From contig VEXC01000017.1 of NCBI GenBank assembly GCA_009391225.1, forward strand, positions 1-25,076: 25,076 bases of DNA. Reading direction: 5' to 3'. This document shows, one piece after another, positions 6,973-14,046 of this stretch. The translations under genes and the position numbers were made by a program. Position 1 is the first letter of the stretch. Every line of letters starts with the position of its first letter. The DNA comes from SAR202 cluster bacterium AC-647-N09_OGT_505m (lineage in GTDB: Bacteria; Chloroflexota; Dehalococcoidia; UBA2985). The notes below the pieces were generated by a model. The model did not search any database. It was not told the origin of the DNA and saw nothing but the letters and a program-made list of their open reading frames with translations.

Positions 6973-7743
6973 ATGGAACAGCTAGATTACACACTCCTTG
7001 ATCGCCAAGACATTAGCCTGATGATGTTCTATCCGCGCTCTGAGTGGAATAGTCCTCCGCCCGGCGCGACAGACCACATGGTGCCTGTGAACGACGAGAT
7101 CGTTGTGAGTTGTCGTTTTTACCCTTGTGACAAGGAGGCACCCTCCATACTCTACTTTCACGGCAATGGAGAAGTGGCATGCGATTACGATGACCTAGCC
7201 CCAATCTACAATCACAGTCGTCTGAACCTGTTCGTGGCCGACTATCGGGGCTACGGGGCTAGCACTGGAGATCCGCGTTTCTCTACAATGGTATCGGATG
7301 CCCACGGAATATACAGTTACCTCCACAATCTGCTGGCCGAAGGGCAGTTTGTCGACCGACTGTACGTAATGGGGCGTTCCCTGGGGGCGATTTCGGCATT
7401 GGAGGTCGCTGCACATTATCAGGACCAGCTAGGGGGCCTGATACTTGAGAGCGGTGCAGGAGGAGGAGGGTGGGCTCGCTGGATCACATCTTCCGATGAT
7501 CAGGCCCTCTGGGACGAACTACAACGGAGGCATCTGGCCAAACTCCAGTCCATACGTCTACCACTGTTGACCATTCACGGGGAACACGACGAGCTTATCC
7601 CATTAGAGAGGGCGTTGGAGCTGCGAGACCTTCTGTCCTCAGAGATCAAGGAACTACTCATTGTCCCTGGGGCAGGCCATAATGACATTTTCTCGGTGGG
7701 AATGCAGAGTTACATGGAGGCATTACAGAGCTTCGCAGACTAG
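6973..7743 (+). CDS. Alpha/beta hydrolase
   Basis: 256 residues, serine hydrolase of the alpha/beta fold; substrate unknown (ester, peptide or acyl). The oxyanion-hole strand ILYFHGNGE is at about 59-67, VADYRGYGAS at 88-97, the nucleophile elbow MGRSLGA with Ser136, the acid in HGEHDELIP (Asp206) and the base in GAGHND (His236). The triad is complete and the length is normal for the single-domain family (YfhR/Bem46-like serine aminopeptidase type). Start ATG 6973 is preceded by AAGGAGAG about 11 bases upstream. No signal peptide, so cytoplasmic. It stands alone, divergent from recombinase unit 1. Confidence 0.9.
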   Translation: MEQLDYTLLDRQDISLMMFYPRSEWNSPPPGATDHMVPVNDEIVVSCRFYPCDKEAPSILYFHGNGEVACDYDDLAPIYNHSRLNLFVADYRGYGASTGDPRFSTMVSDAHGIYSYLHNLLAEGQFVDRLYVMGRSLGAISALEVAAHYQDQLGGLILESGAGGGGWARWITSSDDQALWDELQRRHLAKLQSIRLPLLTIHGEHDELIPLERALELRDLLSSEIKELLIVPGAGHNDIFSVGMQSYMEALQSFAD

Positions 7744-7843
7744 CGAACAGTGTCCAACAGTTCACGACTCAAGACGCCAGGTTCCTTTCTTTTCTAGCAC
7801 CAGCCACCCAACAACCGCTTCTGTGTTCGTTGTACCTAATCCG

Positions 7844-8299
7844 CTATTCATCTAAGAATTTACTATACTTTTGTGGTATTCCCCCGACAGATTCCAGGCT
7901 CCGAAGAACATGGGTTACCCTGATCTCAAACACCTTTGCCCTGTATGTCTCAGGAATATTCCCTTCTTCGACTTTGTCCAAATCTATGGGATCAGTCTTA
8001 GTGTAGTGGGTATGCATCTGAGATAATCTTGATAGAAGGTGTTTTCTCTTTAACCTTTGCCACTCGCCCAGAGCAAGCGGAGGTTTTACAGCCCTAGGAG
8101 CGACACTCGTAATAGGGTTCTCTGCCCACCATTTTTCCGTCTTCTCTGTCCAACAAGGCGGATGATAGTGGAGTCTCGAATACCCACTTTCCAACAACTC
8201 TGCTAAACTCAAAGAATCATCAAGGCGACGTTCTCCTTTGGGAATAGTCTCATTACACCAATCACACTTCTCTTCCTTTGATGACCATACGGGTTTCAT
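7844..8299 (-). CDS. Small Cys/His (putative zinc-binding) protein
   Basis: 151 residues, family not recognised. The N-terminus has CDWCN (Cys12, Cys15), then after about 28 residues LHYHPPCW (His44, His46, Cys49), a likely single zinc site of CxxC...HxH..C type, similar in outline to zinc-binding modules around nucleic-acid enzymes. The rest is charged and helical. Start ATG 8299 has GGAG about 10 bases upstream. Transcription likely begins at the TATAAT in repeat R4 (8338-8343), 38 bases before the start. After the stop, 7828-7842 shows the GTTGTACCTAATCC motif found at the far end of R4, R5 and R7. Confidence 0.6.
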   Translation of the reverse strand: MKPVWSSKEEKCDWCNETIPKGERRLDDSLSLAELLESGYSRLHYHPPCWTEKTEKWWAENPITSVAPRAVKPPLALGEWQRLKRKHLLSRLSQMHTHYTKTDPIDLDKVEEGNIPETYRAKVFEIRVTHVLRSLESVGGIPQKYSKFLDE

Positions 8300-8321
8300 A
8301 TTATCTATGGTACTCCTGCCT

Positions 8322-8511
8322 CTTGAACCCTCACCCCATTATAACTCGTCAGGGGTATGCCGCAGAGCAGGGGTGGTTGTGGAGGGCGTGGGGCGTGGAA
8401 GCTGCGAGGAATCTATCAAGGCTTATAAGGATGTTGTGAGATAGGTGAGGGATATATCTCTATGCCCCACTCGTTGTACCCAATCCCCCAAGGGACTCCT
8501 AGCCGTTAAGG
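8322..8511 (+). repeat. Dispersed repeat R, copy 4 (long form)
   Basis: Full long form: CTTGAACCCTCACCCCATTA, TAACTCGTCAGGGGTATGCC, GGCGTGGGGCGTGGAAGCTG, an AAGGCTTATAAGG block, a GATATATCTCTATG hairpin loop flanked by G/C-rich arms, and TCGTTGTACCCAATCCCCC. It runs from the leader of the gene at 7844-8299 to the stop codon of the gene at 8506, leaving no other spacer. Confidence 0.85.
8338..8343 (-). promoter_or_regulatory. -10 box in R4
   Basis: TATAAT on the minus strand, in the same context as R2 and R5, 38 bases before ATG 8299. Confidence 0.55.
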
Positions 8512-9492
8512 CTCAACGTTGCGGACTATTGGGCCAAAGACGCTATGGAAGTCATTGAGTTCGTTTGCAAGCCACTCATGATATTCAAGCCACCTGCTTC
8601 GGTCGTTCAAGCTGACTTCTTTCCGTGTATAGAGACGACATGACCGAATTGTTTCCCGACTGAGCCAAGTCAATTTCCGTCCTAAGTTGCGTTCGATTTC
8701 ATTGTATAGGTGCTCTAATGCTTGGTAATGAACCTTGGCATTGATTCCGTCTATATATAGTTCGGCTCTTATTTCATGATTACTGGTTCCAGTGACTGAA
8801 TCCCAATGGGATGCGATTGCACCAAGGTGAAAACCGCCTCTGCCAAGACAATAAAAATTCATATAACTGTATGGTTCCGGTTTGTTCCTATCGAAGAAGC
8901 TGGTCGGGTTTTCATCGCAATAGCTTACGAAAGCAGTCCAGAAATCCAGTTGCAGTTTCTTCGCGTCGGTCAGTTCAGACCGGCTGAGTTGTGCGGCACT
9001 CCTTGCGACAGTTCTAAACCAGTCATTTGGGTTAGAGACAACGTTGAATTTAGGTGCAGCGATGGAATCACCAATCTTCCATACTTCAATCTCCAGACCA
9101 AAGAACCGGAACTTTTCGTCAGTTATCTCGTTAAGCCAGTCTAGGGCTGCTCGATGTTCTTCAGTTAACCGGCGAGCTATCCAAACAATGGTGACTGCCT
9201 GGAGGCCTGCGGCATATGTGAGAAGCTGGCCTAGATGCGTATGGTCGGTTCGCTCCAATTGGTTTTCTATGAGAACCAATGAGCCATCTGCAGTGTCCTT
9301 ACAGAGAATGTCAGCACTAAACGGGCCAACAGCCTTTTCTTGCGCTTCCAGCTCCAGTGCTATACCAATAGTGTCTCCCAACAAACGGAGATTGTCGTCT
9401 TGAGCAAGCCATGGCGTGAAGTCCCCTGCTTCAGTAACCCATATACTCCGGAGGTCAACTTGTTCCAGTCTCCCCAGATTCGATTGTGTCAT
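8506..9492 (-). CDS. DUF4268 protein with PD-(D/E)xK nuclease-like N-domain
   Basis: 328 residues. The N-terminal domain GPFSADILCKDTADGSLVLI with IENQLERTDHTHLGQLLTYA gives Asp61 and Glu76-x-Gln78, a PD-(D/E)xK-type active site (D...ExQ), as in proteins annotated with DUF4268. The C-terminal domain (about 165-325) contains FWTAFVSYCDEN and the EIRAELYIDG strand of that family. The fold is known from restriction-related nucleases, but the biological role of the family is not established; defence is an inference. Start chosen at ATG 9492, seven bases after GGAGGA; the upstream ATG 9507 would place the ribosome site inside the gene. It is bracketed by R5 upstream and R4 downstream. Confidence 0.82.
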   Translation of the reverse strand: MTQSNLGRLEQVDLRSIWVTEAGDFTPWLAQDDNLRLLGDTIGIALELEAQEKAVGPFSADILCKDTADGSLVLIENQLERTDHTHLGQLLTYAAGLQAVTIVWIARRLTEEHRAALDWLNEITDEKFRFFGLEIEVWKIGDSIAAPKFNVVSNPNDWFRTVARSAAQLSRSELTDAKKLQLDFWTAFVSYCDENPTSFFDRNKPEPYSYMNFYCLGRGGFHLGAIASHWDSVTGTSNHEIRAELYIDGINAKVHYQALEHLYNEIERNLGRKLTWLSRETIRSCRLYTRKEVSLNDRSRWLEYHEWLANELNDFHSVFGPIVRNVEP

Positions 9493-9543
9493 CTTTATAT
9501 CCTCCAAGTTCTACCCAATCACCCATGAGGCTCCCAGCCCTAT

Positions 9544-9736
9544 AGAACCCTCCCCCCATTATAACCCGTCAGGGGTATGCCGCAGAGCCGGGGCGGTTGT
9601 GTGAGGCGTGGGGTGTGGAAGCTGCGGGGATGCTATTAAGGCTTATAGGGCTGTTGTGAGGTGGAGGTGAGGTAGGATATATCTCTATGACCTACTCGGT
9701 TGTACCTAATCCCCCATGGGACTCCTAGCCGCTAGC
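9544..9736 (+). repeat. Dispersed repeat R, copy 5 (long form)
   Basis: Matches copy 4 over its full length with moderate divergence, ending in TGTACCTAATCCCCCATGGG and ACTCCTAGCC. GTAGG and CCTAC flank the ATATATCTCTATGA loop, whereas copy 4 has GTGAGGG and CCCCAC at the same place, so the hairpin appears to be kept although the bases changed. Confidence 0.85.
9558..9563 (-). promoter_or_regulatory. -10 box in R5 for the DUF4268 gene
   Basis: TATAAT on the minus strand after CTGACGGGT, 65 bases before ATG 9492. Confidence 0.55.
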
Positions 9737-10057
9737 TTCTATCTTGCAGATGCTAGGACGTTGTCTAAATTCACACCGCAGCCGACACAGCCAGCCAGCG
9801 TACTAGCCTCATTTCATCTTCCTATTTCACTCTTGGAGCTTTCCAAGGTCCCGCAACATACGGGGGGCTTCCTTCTCGCTAAAAAAGCCACCACTGCTCT
9901 GTCGATGGGGCCTCGGCCTGCCAATAAGCCATATCCACAACTGTCTGAGGGGTTGCTTTGCCGAGTAGCATATTGTCCCTTTTTGCATGCTAAATCCCAT
10001 ATTCAGGAGGGTATATAGGTCTGGTTAATTTGCTAACTATCGTGTAACGGCGAAATC
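9737..10057. other. Intergenic region without a clear gene
   Basis: The left end continues the R5 similarity to R7 for about 15 bases (CTTCTATCTTGCAGATGCT compared with a TTCTATATGAGGATGCT segment). The rest is open for short distances in several frames on both strands (for example a 100-codon plus frame from 9716 that starts inside R5, and a minus frame of about 55 codons from ATG near 9990). None shows a ribosome site or recognisable motif. It may be a decayed gene. Confidence 0.4.
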
Positions 10058-10543
10058 CTAGGGCCCGCGTTTTTCGCGTTCGTTAATCAGTGCAATCGCC
10101 TCTCCTACACTCATCCTACCGACAGGGCCGGAGGCGTACATCGAGCCAAGTATTATGCCGCCGCGGCCTATGAGGAATTCAGTTGGTTCAATGTGCTGTC
10201 CGTCTGGCGGGTGATTGCCCCACCATGCCCCAATTATTTCTGCGTCAGTCTTGGTACAACCGTAGCCAATGCTGAAAGTTATACCAGTGTTTAGAGCACT
10301 CGTTGCATGGGGCAACTGATCAGCACTAACGGCGTATACCCTGCAGTCGAGTTGGTCTAGATCAGGCTTCCTTTGTTGCCAGGCGGCTAACTGCCGCATG
10401 CAAGGTGGTCACCAGTGGCCCCGATAGAATAGTAAAGCAGTGTATCGACTGTCTAATTCATCTGGGACGGTGAGGGATTGTCCGCTCGTGAGGTTGAAAG
10501 TCAACGGCGGAAACTTATCACCTTCCCGAAGCCTCCGGGTCAT
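10058..10543 (-). CDS. Selenocysteine peroxiredoxin-like protein (in-frame TGA)
   Basis: 161 residues if the TGA at 10409-10411 is read as selenocysteine. ATG 10543 follows GAGAGG by about 6 bases. Residues 1-44 (MTRRLREGDKFPPLTF..., ending LLFYRGHW) run in frame into TGA, then PPCMRQLAAWQ. In AhpC/TSA peroxiredoxin-like proteins this site is RGxWCPxC, so TGA replaces the peroxidatic Cys and gives a UxxC motif (Sec45, Cys48). Downstream features fit the family: CRVYAVSADQLPHA, GITFSIGYG, then PTEFLIGRGGIILGSMYASG. Role: thiol/selenol-dependent peroxide reduction in the cytoplasm. A hairpin of SECIS type lies 16 bases after the TGA. Alternatives: a nonsense mutation of Cys TGC or TGT, or a shorter product from ATG 10399 lacking the active site; the exact position of the TGA makes selenocysteine the better reading. 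Confidence 0.8.
10376..10403 (-). promoter_or_regulatory. SECIS-like hairpin after the in-frame TGA
   Basis: On the minus strand TTGC (10403-10400) pairs with GCAA (10379-10376), and GCGGC (10397-10393) pairs perfectly with GCCGC (10387-10383); AT and CTG form an internal loop. The apical loop is AGTTA with G in the second position and begins 17 bases after the TGA. Bacterial SECIS elements have a short stem with a small loop carrying a G in its first two positions, at about this distance, within the coding region. Confidence 0.65.
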
Positions 10544-10661
10544 ATTTACCTCTCTTGAATTAGTAAGTAGGCTTAAAATGACACTCTGTTACTAGCTACT
10601 ATAGCAGAATGTTGCTCAAGTTGAAAAATTATGGAAATGGTAGTATATAGGTCATTGATTC

Positions 10662-10695
10662 GAGTACAAATTATCTTTGCGGGTAATTTGTACTC
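10662..10695. repeat. Perfect 12-base inverted repeat
   Basis: GAGTACAAATTA (10662-10673) and TAATTTGTACTC (10684-10695) are exact reverse complements around the loop TCTTTGCGGG. No T-run follows, so it is not a standard terminator. It could be a recombination core, operator or RNA hairpin. Confidence 0.6.
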
Positions 10696-10854
10696 AAGTG
10701 TATGAACTAAAGAAACACATGATCCTACGTGGTTGAGATTGTTGAAGAGGAAATCAGTTGTGAAAGTTTGAAGCTTTATGAGCCTATCCCTCAGAACTAC
10801 TCATTACATCCCACAAAAACATGGATTTAAGCACCCAACTAGGTTACATGATTG

Positions 10855-10897
10855 TAGCACCTAGGCCCCTGACATAGCGTTAGGGGCCTTTTCGTGC
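10855..10897 (+). terminator. Rho-independent terminator-like hairpin
   Basis: AGGCCCCT pairs with AGGGGCCT over an 11-base loop, followed by TTTTC on the plus strand; GCAC and GTGC extend the stem outside. No plus-strand gene ends nearby, so it may belong to a lost gene or insulate the tRNA remnant. Confidence 0.6.
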
Positions 10898-10906
10898 CTA
10901 GAATAA

Positions 10907-10951
10907 TGGTGGGCGATACTGGATTTGAATCATTGACCTCCTATGTGTAAA
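10907..10951 (-). tRNA. tRNA-Val(TAC) 3' fragment (remnant)
   Basis: Read on the minus strand: loop TTTACAC (anticodon TAC), ATAGG, AGGTC, AATGA, T loop TTCAAAT, CCAGT, ATCGCCC, discriminator A and an encoded CCA (10907-10909). The T stem has two mismatches and the bases upstream of the loop do not pair with ATAGG, so the 5' half is missing and it is not functional. As with the tRNA-Gly fragment, the break is at the anticodon loop. Confidence 0.5.
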
Positions 10952-11042
10952 GAAGACGCTGTTTAGACTCTGAGTGTACCCCTCTGTTTACTACTGTTCT
11001 GATCTATGCCTAATCTTACCTCTCGTTACGATGTAATACGGC

Positions 11043-12470
11043 TCAATCAGATTCAGGCACTATCTTCCAAAAATCAGCGTATGCTGATATTGGACCCTCT
11101 GGGAAAGTCCACCCTTCAGGGGGATCATCGTCTATATCTCCAGATCTCAAGAGCTCATTATATGCATCATAGAATTCTTGGTTAGTCATGCCTATATGCT
11201 TTTCAAAAGATCCCCAAAATCCGAGATCGTAATAGTCTTGGATAATGTCAATCCAAACAGTTTTCCATGAGGTTAGATGTGCCATGTAGGCAACAGCCAT
11301 TAAACTTGCATCGCACCCTGAGGGTTGAATAGCGTTTTCTTCAACTACACTCATTGACCAGTCTGAACTACATAAACCGCCACGCATTTTATTTTCTGGT
11401 AACTCGCCTCTAACCATTTGCTTTATCTCTTTGTAACGGTTAGCGGTGGCTAAATCACCGTTATTAGCATTTGCTAAATTGAATTCTGAGCCATAGTGCA
11501 TGACTACTTGGCCTTTCAAAAATGACAGGGATTCCCAGTTAGATTGATACCATGCATTTGAGAAAGTTACCGCTGCTCCTTCTATCCACCATCTGGGAGC
11601 TTGTACTGTTGTCTCAGGGTTATCTCTATCTTCTTGAAGGTCTAACCCTCGATCCAGAGCATGCACTCTCTGGTAATGATGGAAATATTCATGGGCATAG
11701 TGGATCGCTAATTGCGCGTAATTTTTTACTGTTGGAGGGCCAGGTTCGCGGGAATAGGCATATATCTTTTTGAGGCTCTCAAGGCAAATGCTATACGGAT
11801 CGGTTGTAGACGTCTTTCTTTTTCCTGCGTCAGCTCCCCCAAGACACGTTTTGTATTTATCCAAATCTTCAATTGTCCAGTTCTTCACATAATTGCTGGA
11901 GTTAGTGTCACCAGGAAATTTCACCTCGGTAAGTCGTTCGAAAAGTGGTTTAGCACCTTCTTCTGTTCCGTTCGGATCATAAGCGAGATATATATAGCGC
12001 TGGTACCCTCCCAATACGCTGTTTAAACTGTTCTGAATCTCCACGAAACGCTCTTTATAACCTGGGTCTAAATTTAACCCTCCAATAAATTCCTGGTTCA
12101 CATCAATGATTGAGCCTGCCTTGGGCACGTTATAACCGATACTGATCAATTTTTCTTTGACAGTGATGGTCGGTGTCGGCGTAGGAGTGGGTGGCGCCTG
12201 AGTTGGCGTAGGAGTAGGTGGCACCTGCGTTGGCGTAGGAGTAGGTGGCACCTGCGTAGGCGTTGGTGTGGGCGGCACCTGAGTTGGCGTTGGTGTGGGC
12301 AGCAATTGCGTGGCAGTAGGAAGCACAGGGGTGTAGGTTGGATAGGGCGTTGGGGTTGCTATCGGCAACTCGGTGGGCGTATCTGCTGTCTGAGCGTCCC
12401 CACCACAAGCCACCAGCACCAACATAAGCACTGGCAGTAGCAATAGTAGCGGTATAAACTTCAGCTTCAT
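11043..12470 (-). CDS. HExxH metallopeptidase-like lipoprotein
   Basis: 475 residues. Start chosen at ATG 12470 (MKLKFIPLLL), seven bases after GGAGG; the frame opens earlier at 12494. Signal peptide with lipobox LVAC, Cys22. A Thr/Pro linker (about 30-102) contains four copies of a nine-residue QVPPTPTPT unit (27-base tandem repeat). The catalytic region has AHEYFHHYQ (His260, Glu261, His264) and, 33 residues on, PRWWIEGAAVTFS (Glu297), the gluzincin pattern of a zinc HExxH helix and a downstream glutamate. Predicted zinc peptidase anchored outside the cytoplasmic membrane; substrate unknown. The signal-peptide DNA closely resembles that of the clostripain-like gene and of the remnant at 13986-14033, although the mature domains are unrelated. 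No R promoter lies upstream. Confidence 0.75.
   Translation of the reverse strand: MKLKFIPLLLLLPVLMLVLVACGGDAQTADTPTELPIATPTPYPTYTPVLPTATQLLPTPTPTQVPPTPTPTQVPPTPTPTQVPPTPTPTQAPPTPTPTPTITVKEKLISIGYNVPKAGSIIDVNQEFIGGLNLDPGYKERFVEIQNSLNSVLGGYQRYIYLAYDPNGTEEGAKPLFERLTEVKFPGDTNSSNYVKNWTIEDLDKYKTCLGGADAGKRKTSTTDPYSICLESLKKIYAYSREPGPPTVKNYAQLAIHYAHEYFHHYQRVHALDRGLDLQEDRDNPETTVQAPRWWIEGAAVTFSNAWYQSNWESLSFLKGQVVMHYGSEFNLANANNGDLATANRYKEIKQMVRGELPENKMRGGLCSSDWSMSVVEENAIQPSGCDASLMAVAYMAHLTSWKTVWIDIIQDYYDLGFWGSFEKHIGMTNQEFYDAYNELLRSGDIDDDPPEGWTFPEGPISAYADFWKIVPESD
12178..12300 (-). repeat. 27-base tandem repeat in the lipoprotein linker
   Basis: About four copies of a unit encoding QVPPTPTPT; in plus-strand reading each contains GGAGTAGGTGGCACCTG with minor changes. 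Copy number is likely variable by slippage. Confidence 0.75.
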
Positions 12471-12509
12471 CACGATGCCTCCATGGGGTCTCATAACGAA
12501 TCTTCACTC

Positions 12510-12539
12510 AGGTCTTGGTTTTCCACGAGACCTACCAAG
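12510..12539 (-). promoter_or_regulatory. Possible pseudoknot in the lipoprotein leader
   Basis: Two interleaved helices are possible: CTTGGT (12539-12534) with ACCAAG (12519-12514), and AGGTCT (12533-12528) with AGACCT (12515-12510). The region lies 40-70 bases before ATG 12470. Function is speculative. Confidence 0.25.
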
Positions 12540-12566
12540 CCGTCAGCACCAGGCTGATAGAACAGC

Positions 12567-13886
12567 TTAAGCCGATTGGGAAGGATCTTCCGTTGTCTGA
12601 TCGGTTGTGTTTTCTTCGGATATTGGCTTTGGTGAACCGCTCAAACCAGGGATAAAAGACCTTATTCTATTTCCCACACCTTGGATAGAAGCTCTTGTTT
12701 GTTTGCGGTATGCCTCTCGGTATGCCATAACCTGATTCTTGAGCAGACTCCCTGCGACAACAGCAGTCCTCCTAGCGCCTTCGAGTGGAGTCCGCGTCAT
12801 TTCAGGGCTTTGTCTGTGGGGAGTGTCTAACGAGAGAATATCAGCCGCAATCGTCATGCCATGAAAGTAAAGGACTCCTCCTGCTAAGGCGCCTTGTGAC
12901 AGCTCGTCTCCAGCATCCTTTATCAGGCTAGCAATGGCATCGAGTACCGATCCGCCAGCGCCTATAGCACCTTGTAAGAGAGGACCTACACCTTGGATAT
13001 TACCGACGCCTTCTGTGATCCCTCCTTCTAACATTGCAGCTGATGCCTCTAGAGTTATGGCAGTGCTTCGAATGGTCAAGGAAACAGCGAACATATCCTC
13101 CATGTTCAGGAAAGTGTTAAAGAAAATGCTGGCGCTTGTCCGCTTCTTCATTTCATGCCACGTTCTCAGCGAGGGTTTCTTACCTAGGAGAGAAAGGACA
13201 TGCAACTGCATCTCAAGCGCAGAGATGATGATAGTTGCCCGATCCAATAATTTGGAAGGTCCGAGGCTTACAATGAGCCCAGTGGCTATCGCTCTTTCTG
13301 CAACATCTTTCTCTATTGTTTCGAATACACGTTTGGCCAATCGTCGGTAGTCATCCTCTGTTCGTATTGCGTTGACATCGAGAGCATTGCCGTTCGTGGT
13401 CAAGCCAGAGTCCCGCCAATCTGGTGAATCAAGTAGTGTTTTCAGATATCTGATTCGTGTGTTCAGTTCTTTGGCGTCAGCCCCCTTGGTAAGAGTCCGA
13501 ATTGGGGCATGACGTCTGATATCCGCACCACTCCTCCACACTTTCCGTAGTCGGCGTTGCCAAATACGCCAATACCACAATCCGAGTACTGCAATAAACC
13601 CAACAGGCACAGATGCTACGATGGAGATAATGCTGAGAATGTACCAGTCTGGGCCTGCTGCAGGTACATCGAACCCGATGCTTTGTCTAACCCGTTCTGC
13701 GGTGTCTAACGTCACGTTCAGAACGATGAAAAAGTAGCCACCCAGAACAGCGATTCCTCCAACTGCAGCCATCCATAGCAATGCAGGGATAAAGTAGGAT
13801 CCTCGGCGTTGGATCTCTAATAGAGCGGCCTTATGTGGGGGAAGGGGCCTATTTTCGGGTTTGGGGTCTTCCTCTGAAGTTGTCAA
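12567..13886 (-). CDS. Membrane protein with YcjF/DUF697-like region
   Basis: 439 residues, TTG start at 13886 supported by AGGAGG ten bases upstream and no better ATG. Two transmembrane segments near the N-terminus (about residues 33-55, FIPALLWMAAVGGIAVLGGY, and 82-105, YILSIISIVASVPVGFIAVL) are followed by a basic stretch (WRIWQRRLRKVWR). The region AERAIATGLIVSLGPSKLLD with the following ALEMQLHVLSLLGKKPSLRTW resembles the DUF697/YcjF segment (LVxLxPxxLLDRL ... LLREIAxLYGxRP). Glycine-rich amphipathic segments follow (about 290-345). The C-terminus is polar. Role of YcjF-type proteins is not well defined. The similarity is by eye and moderate. The nearest repeat promoter is R6, about 170 bases upstream, with a lipoprotein remnant in between. 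Confidence 0.6.
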   Translation of the reverse strand: MTTSEEDPKPENRPLPPHKAALLEIQRRGSYFIPALLWMAAVGGIAVLGGYFFIVLNVTLDTAERVRQSIGFDVPAAGPDWYILSIISIVASVPVGFIAVLGLWYWRIWQRRLRKVWRSGADIRRHAPIRTLTKGADAKELNTRIRYLKTLLDSPDWRDSGLTTNGNALDVNAIRTEDDYRRLAKRVFETIEKDVAERAIATGLIVSLGPSKLLDRATIIISALEMQLHVLSLLGKKPSLRTWHEMKKRTSASIFFNTFLNMEDMFAVSLTIRSTAITLEASAAMLEGGITEGVGNIQGVGPLLQGAIGAGGSVLDAIASLIKDAGDELSQGALAGGVLYFHGMTIAADILSLDTPHRQSPEMTRTPLEGARRTAVVAGSLLKNQVMAYREAYRKQTRASIQGVGNRIRSFIPGLSGSPKPISEENTTDQTTEDPSQSA

Positions 13887-13985
13887 CGCAGTGGTTCCTC
13901 CTTATGGGTTCCAATCAAGCATTGCCATCGCCATATCATGTGGTGCGAGTTTACTCCAACTGAAGAATAGGCGTCTATTCCAATG

Positions 13986-14033
13986 TTAACAGTCTGCATT
14001 TAGCCACAATAGCGGTATGGATTTCAGCTTCAT
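13986..14033 (-). pseudogene. Truncated lipoprotein signal-peptide remnant
   Basis: Behind the R6 promoter, at the same distance as in R2, the minus strand reads MKLKSIPLLWLNADC and then TAA. The first ten codons match the starts of the two peptidase lipoproteins (MKLKFISALL and MKLKFIPLLL), also at DNA level. The rest of the gene is gone. This marks an insertion or deletion point between R6 and the downstream membrane-protein gene. Confidence 0.65.
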
Positions 14034-14046
14034 CTCACAGTCCACT

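Larger units (their letters stand above)
10544..11042. other. Intergenic region with palindrome, terminator and tRNA remnant
   Basis: No gene found on either strand. It holds a perfect 12-base inverted repeat (10662-10695), a terminator-like hairpin (10855-10897), and a tRNA-Val 3' remnant on the minus strand (10907-10951). The remainder is A/T-rich. Confidence 0.5.

Noticed and set aside
7828..9736. Integron attC sites
   Set aside because: R7 has GTTAGGT, which fits GTTRRRY, but R4 (GTTAAGG) and R5 (GCTAGCT) do not, no RYYYAAC partner is seen and there is no IntI gene here.
9716..10018. 100-codon plus-strand frame
   Set aside because: It begins inside repeat R5, has no ribosome site and no recognisable domain.
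10058..10399. 113-residue protein from ATG 10399
   Set aside because: It would lack the peroxiredoxin active site; the homologous sequence continues upstream through the TGA.
12130..12507. 125-codon minus frame over the lipoprotein linker
   Set aside because: Out-of-frame reading of the 27-base tandem repeat (low-complexity Ala/Tyr/Asn peptides).
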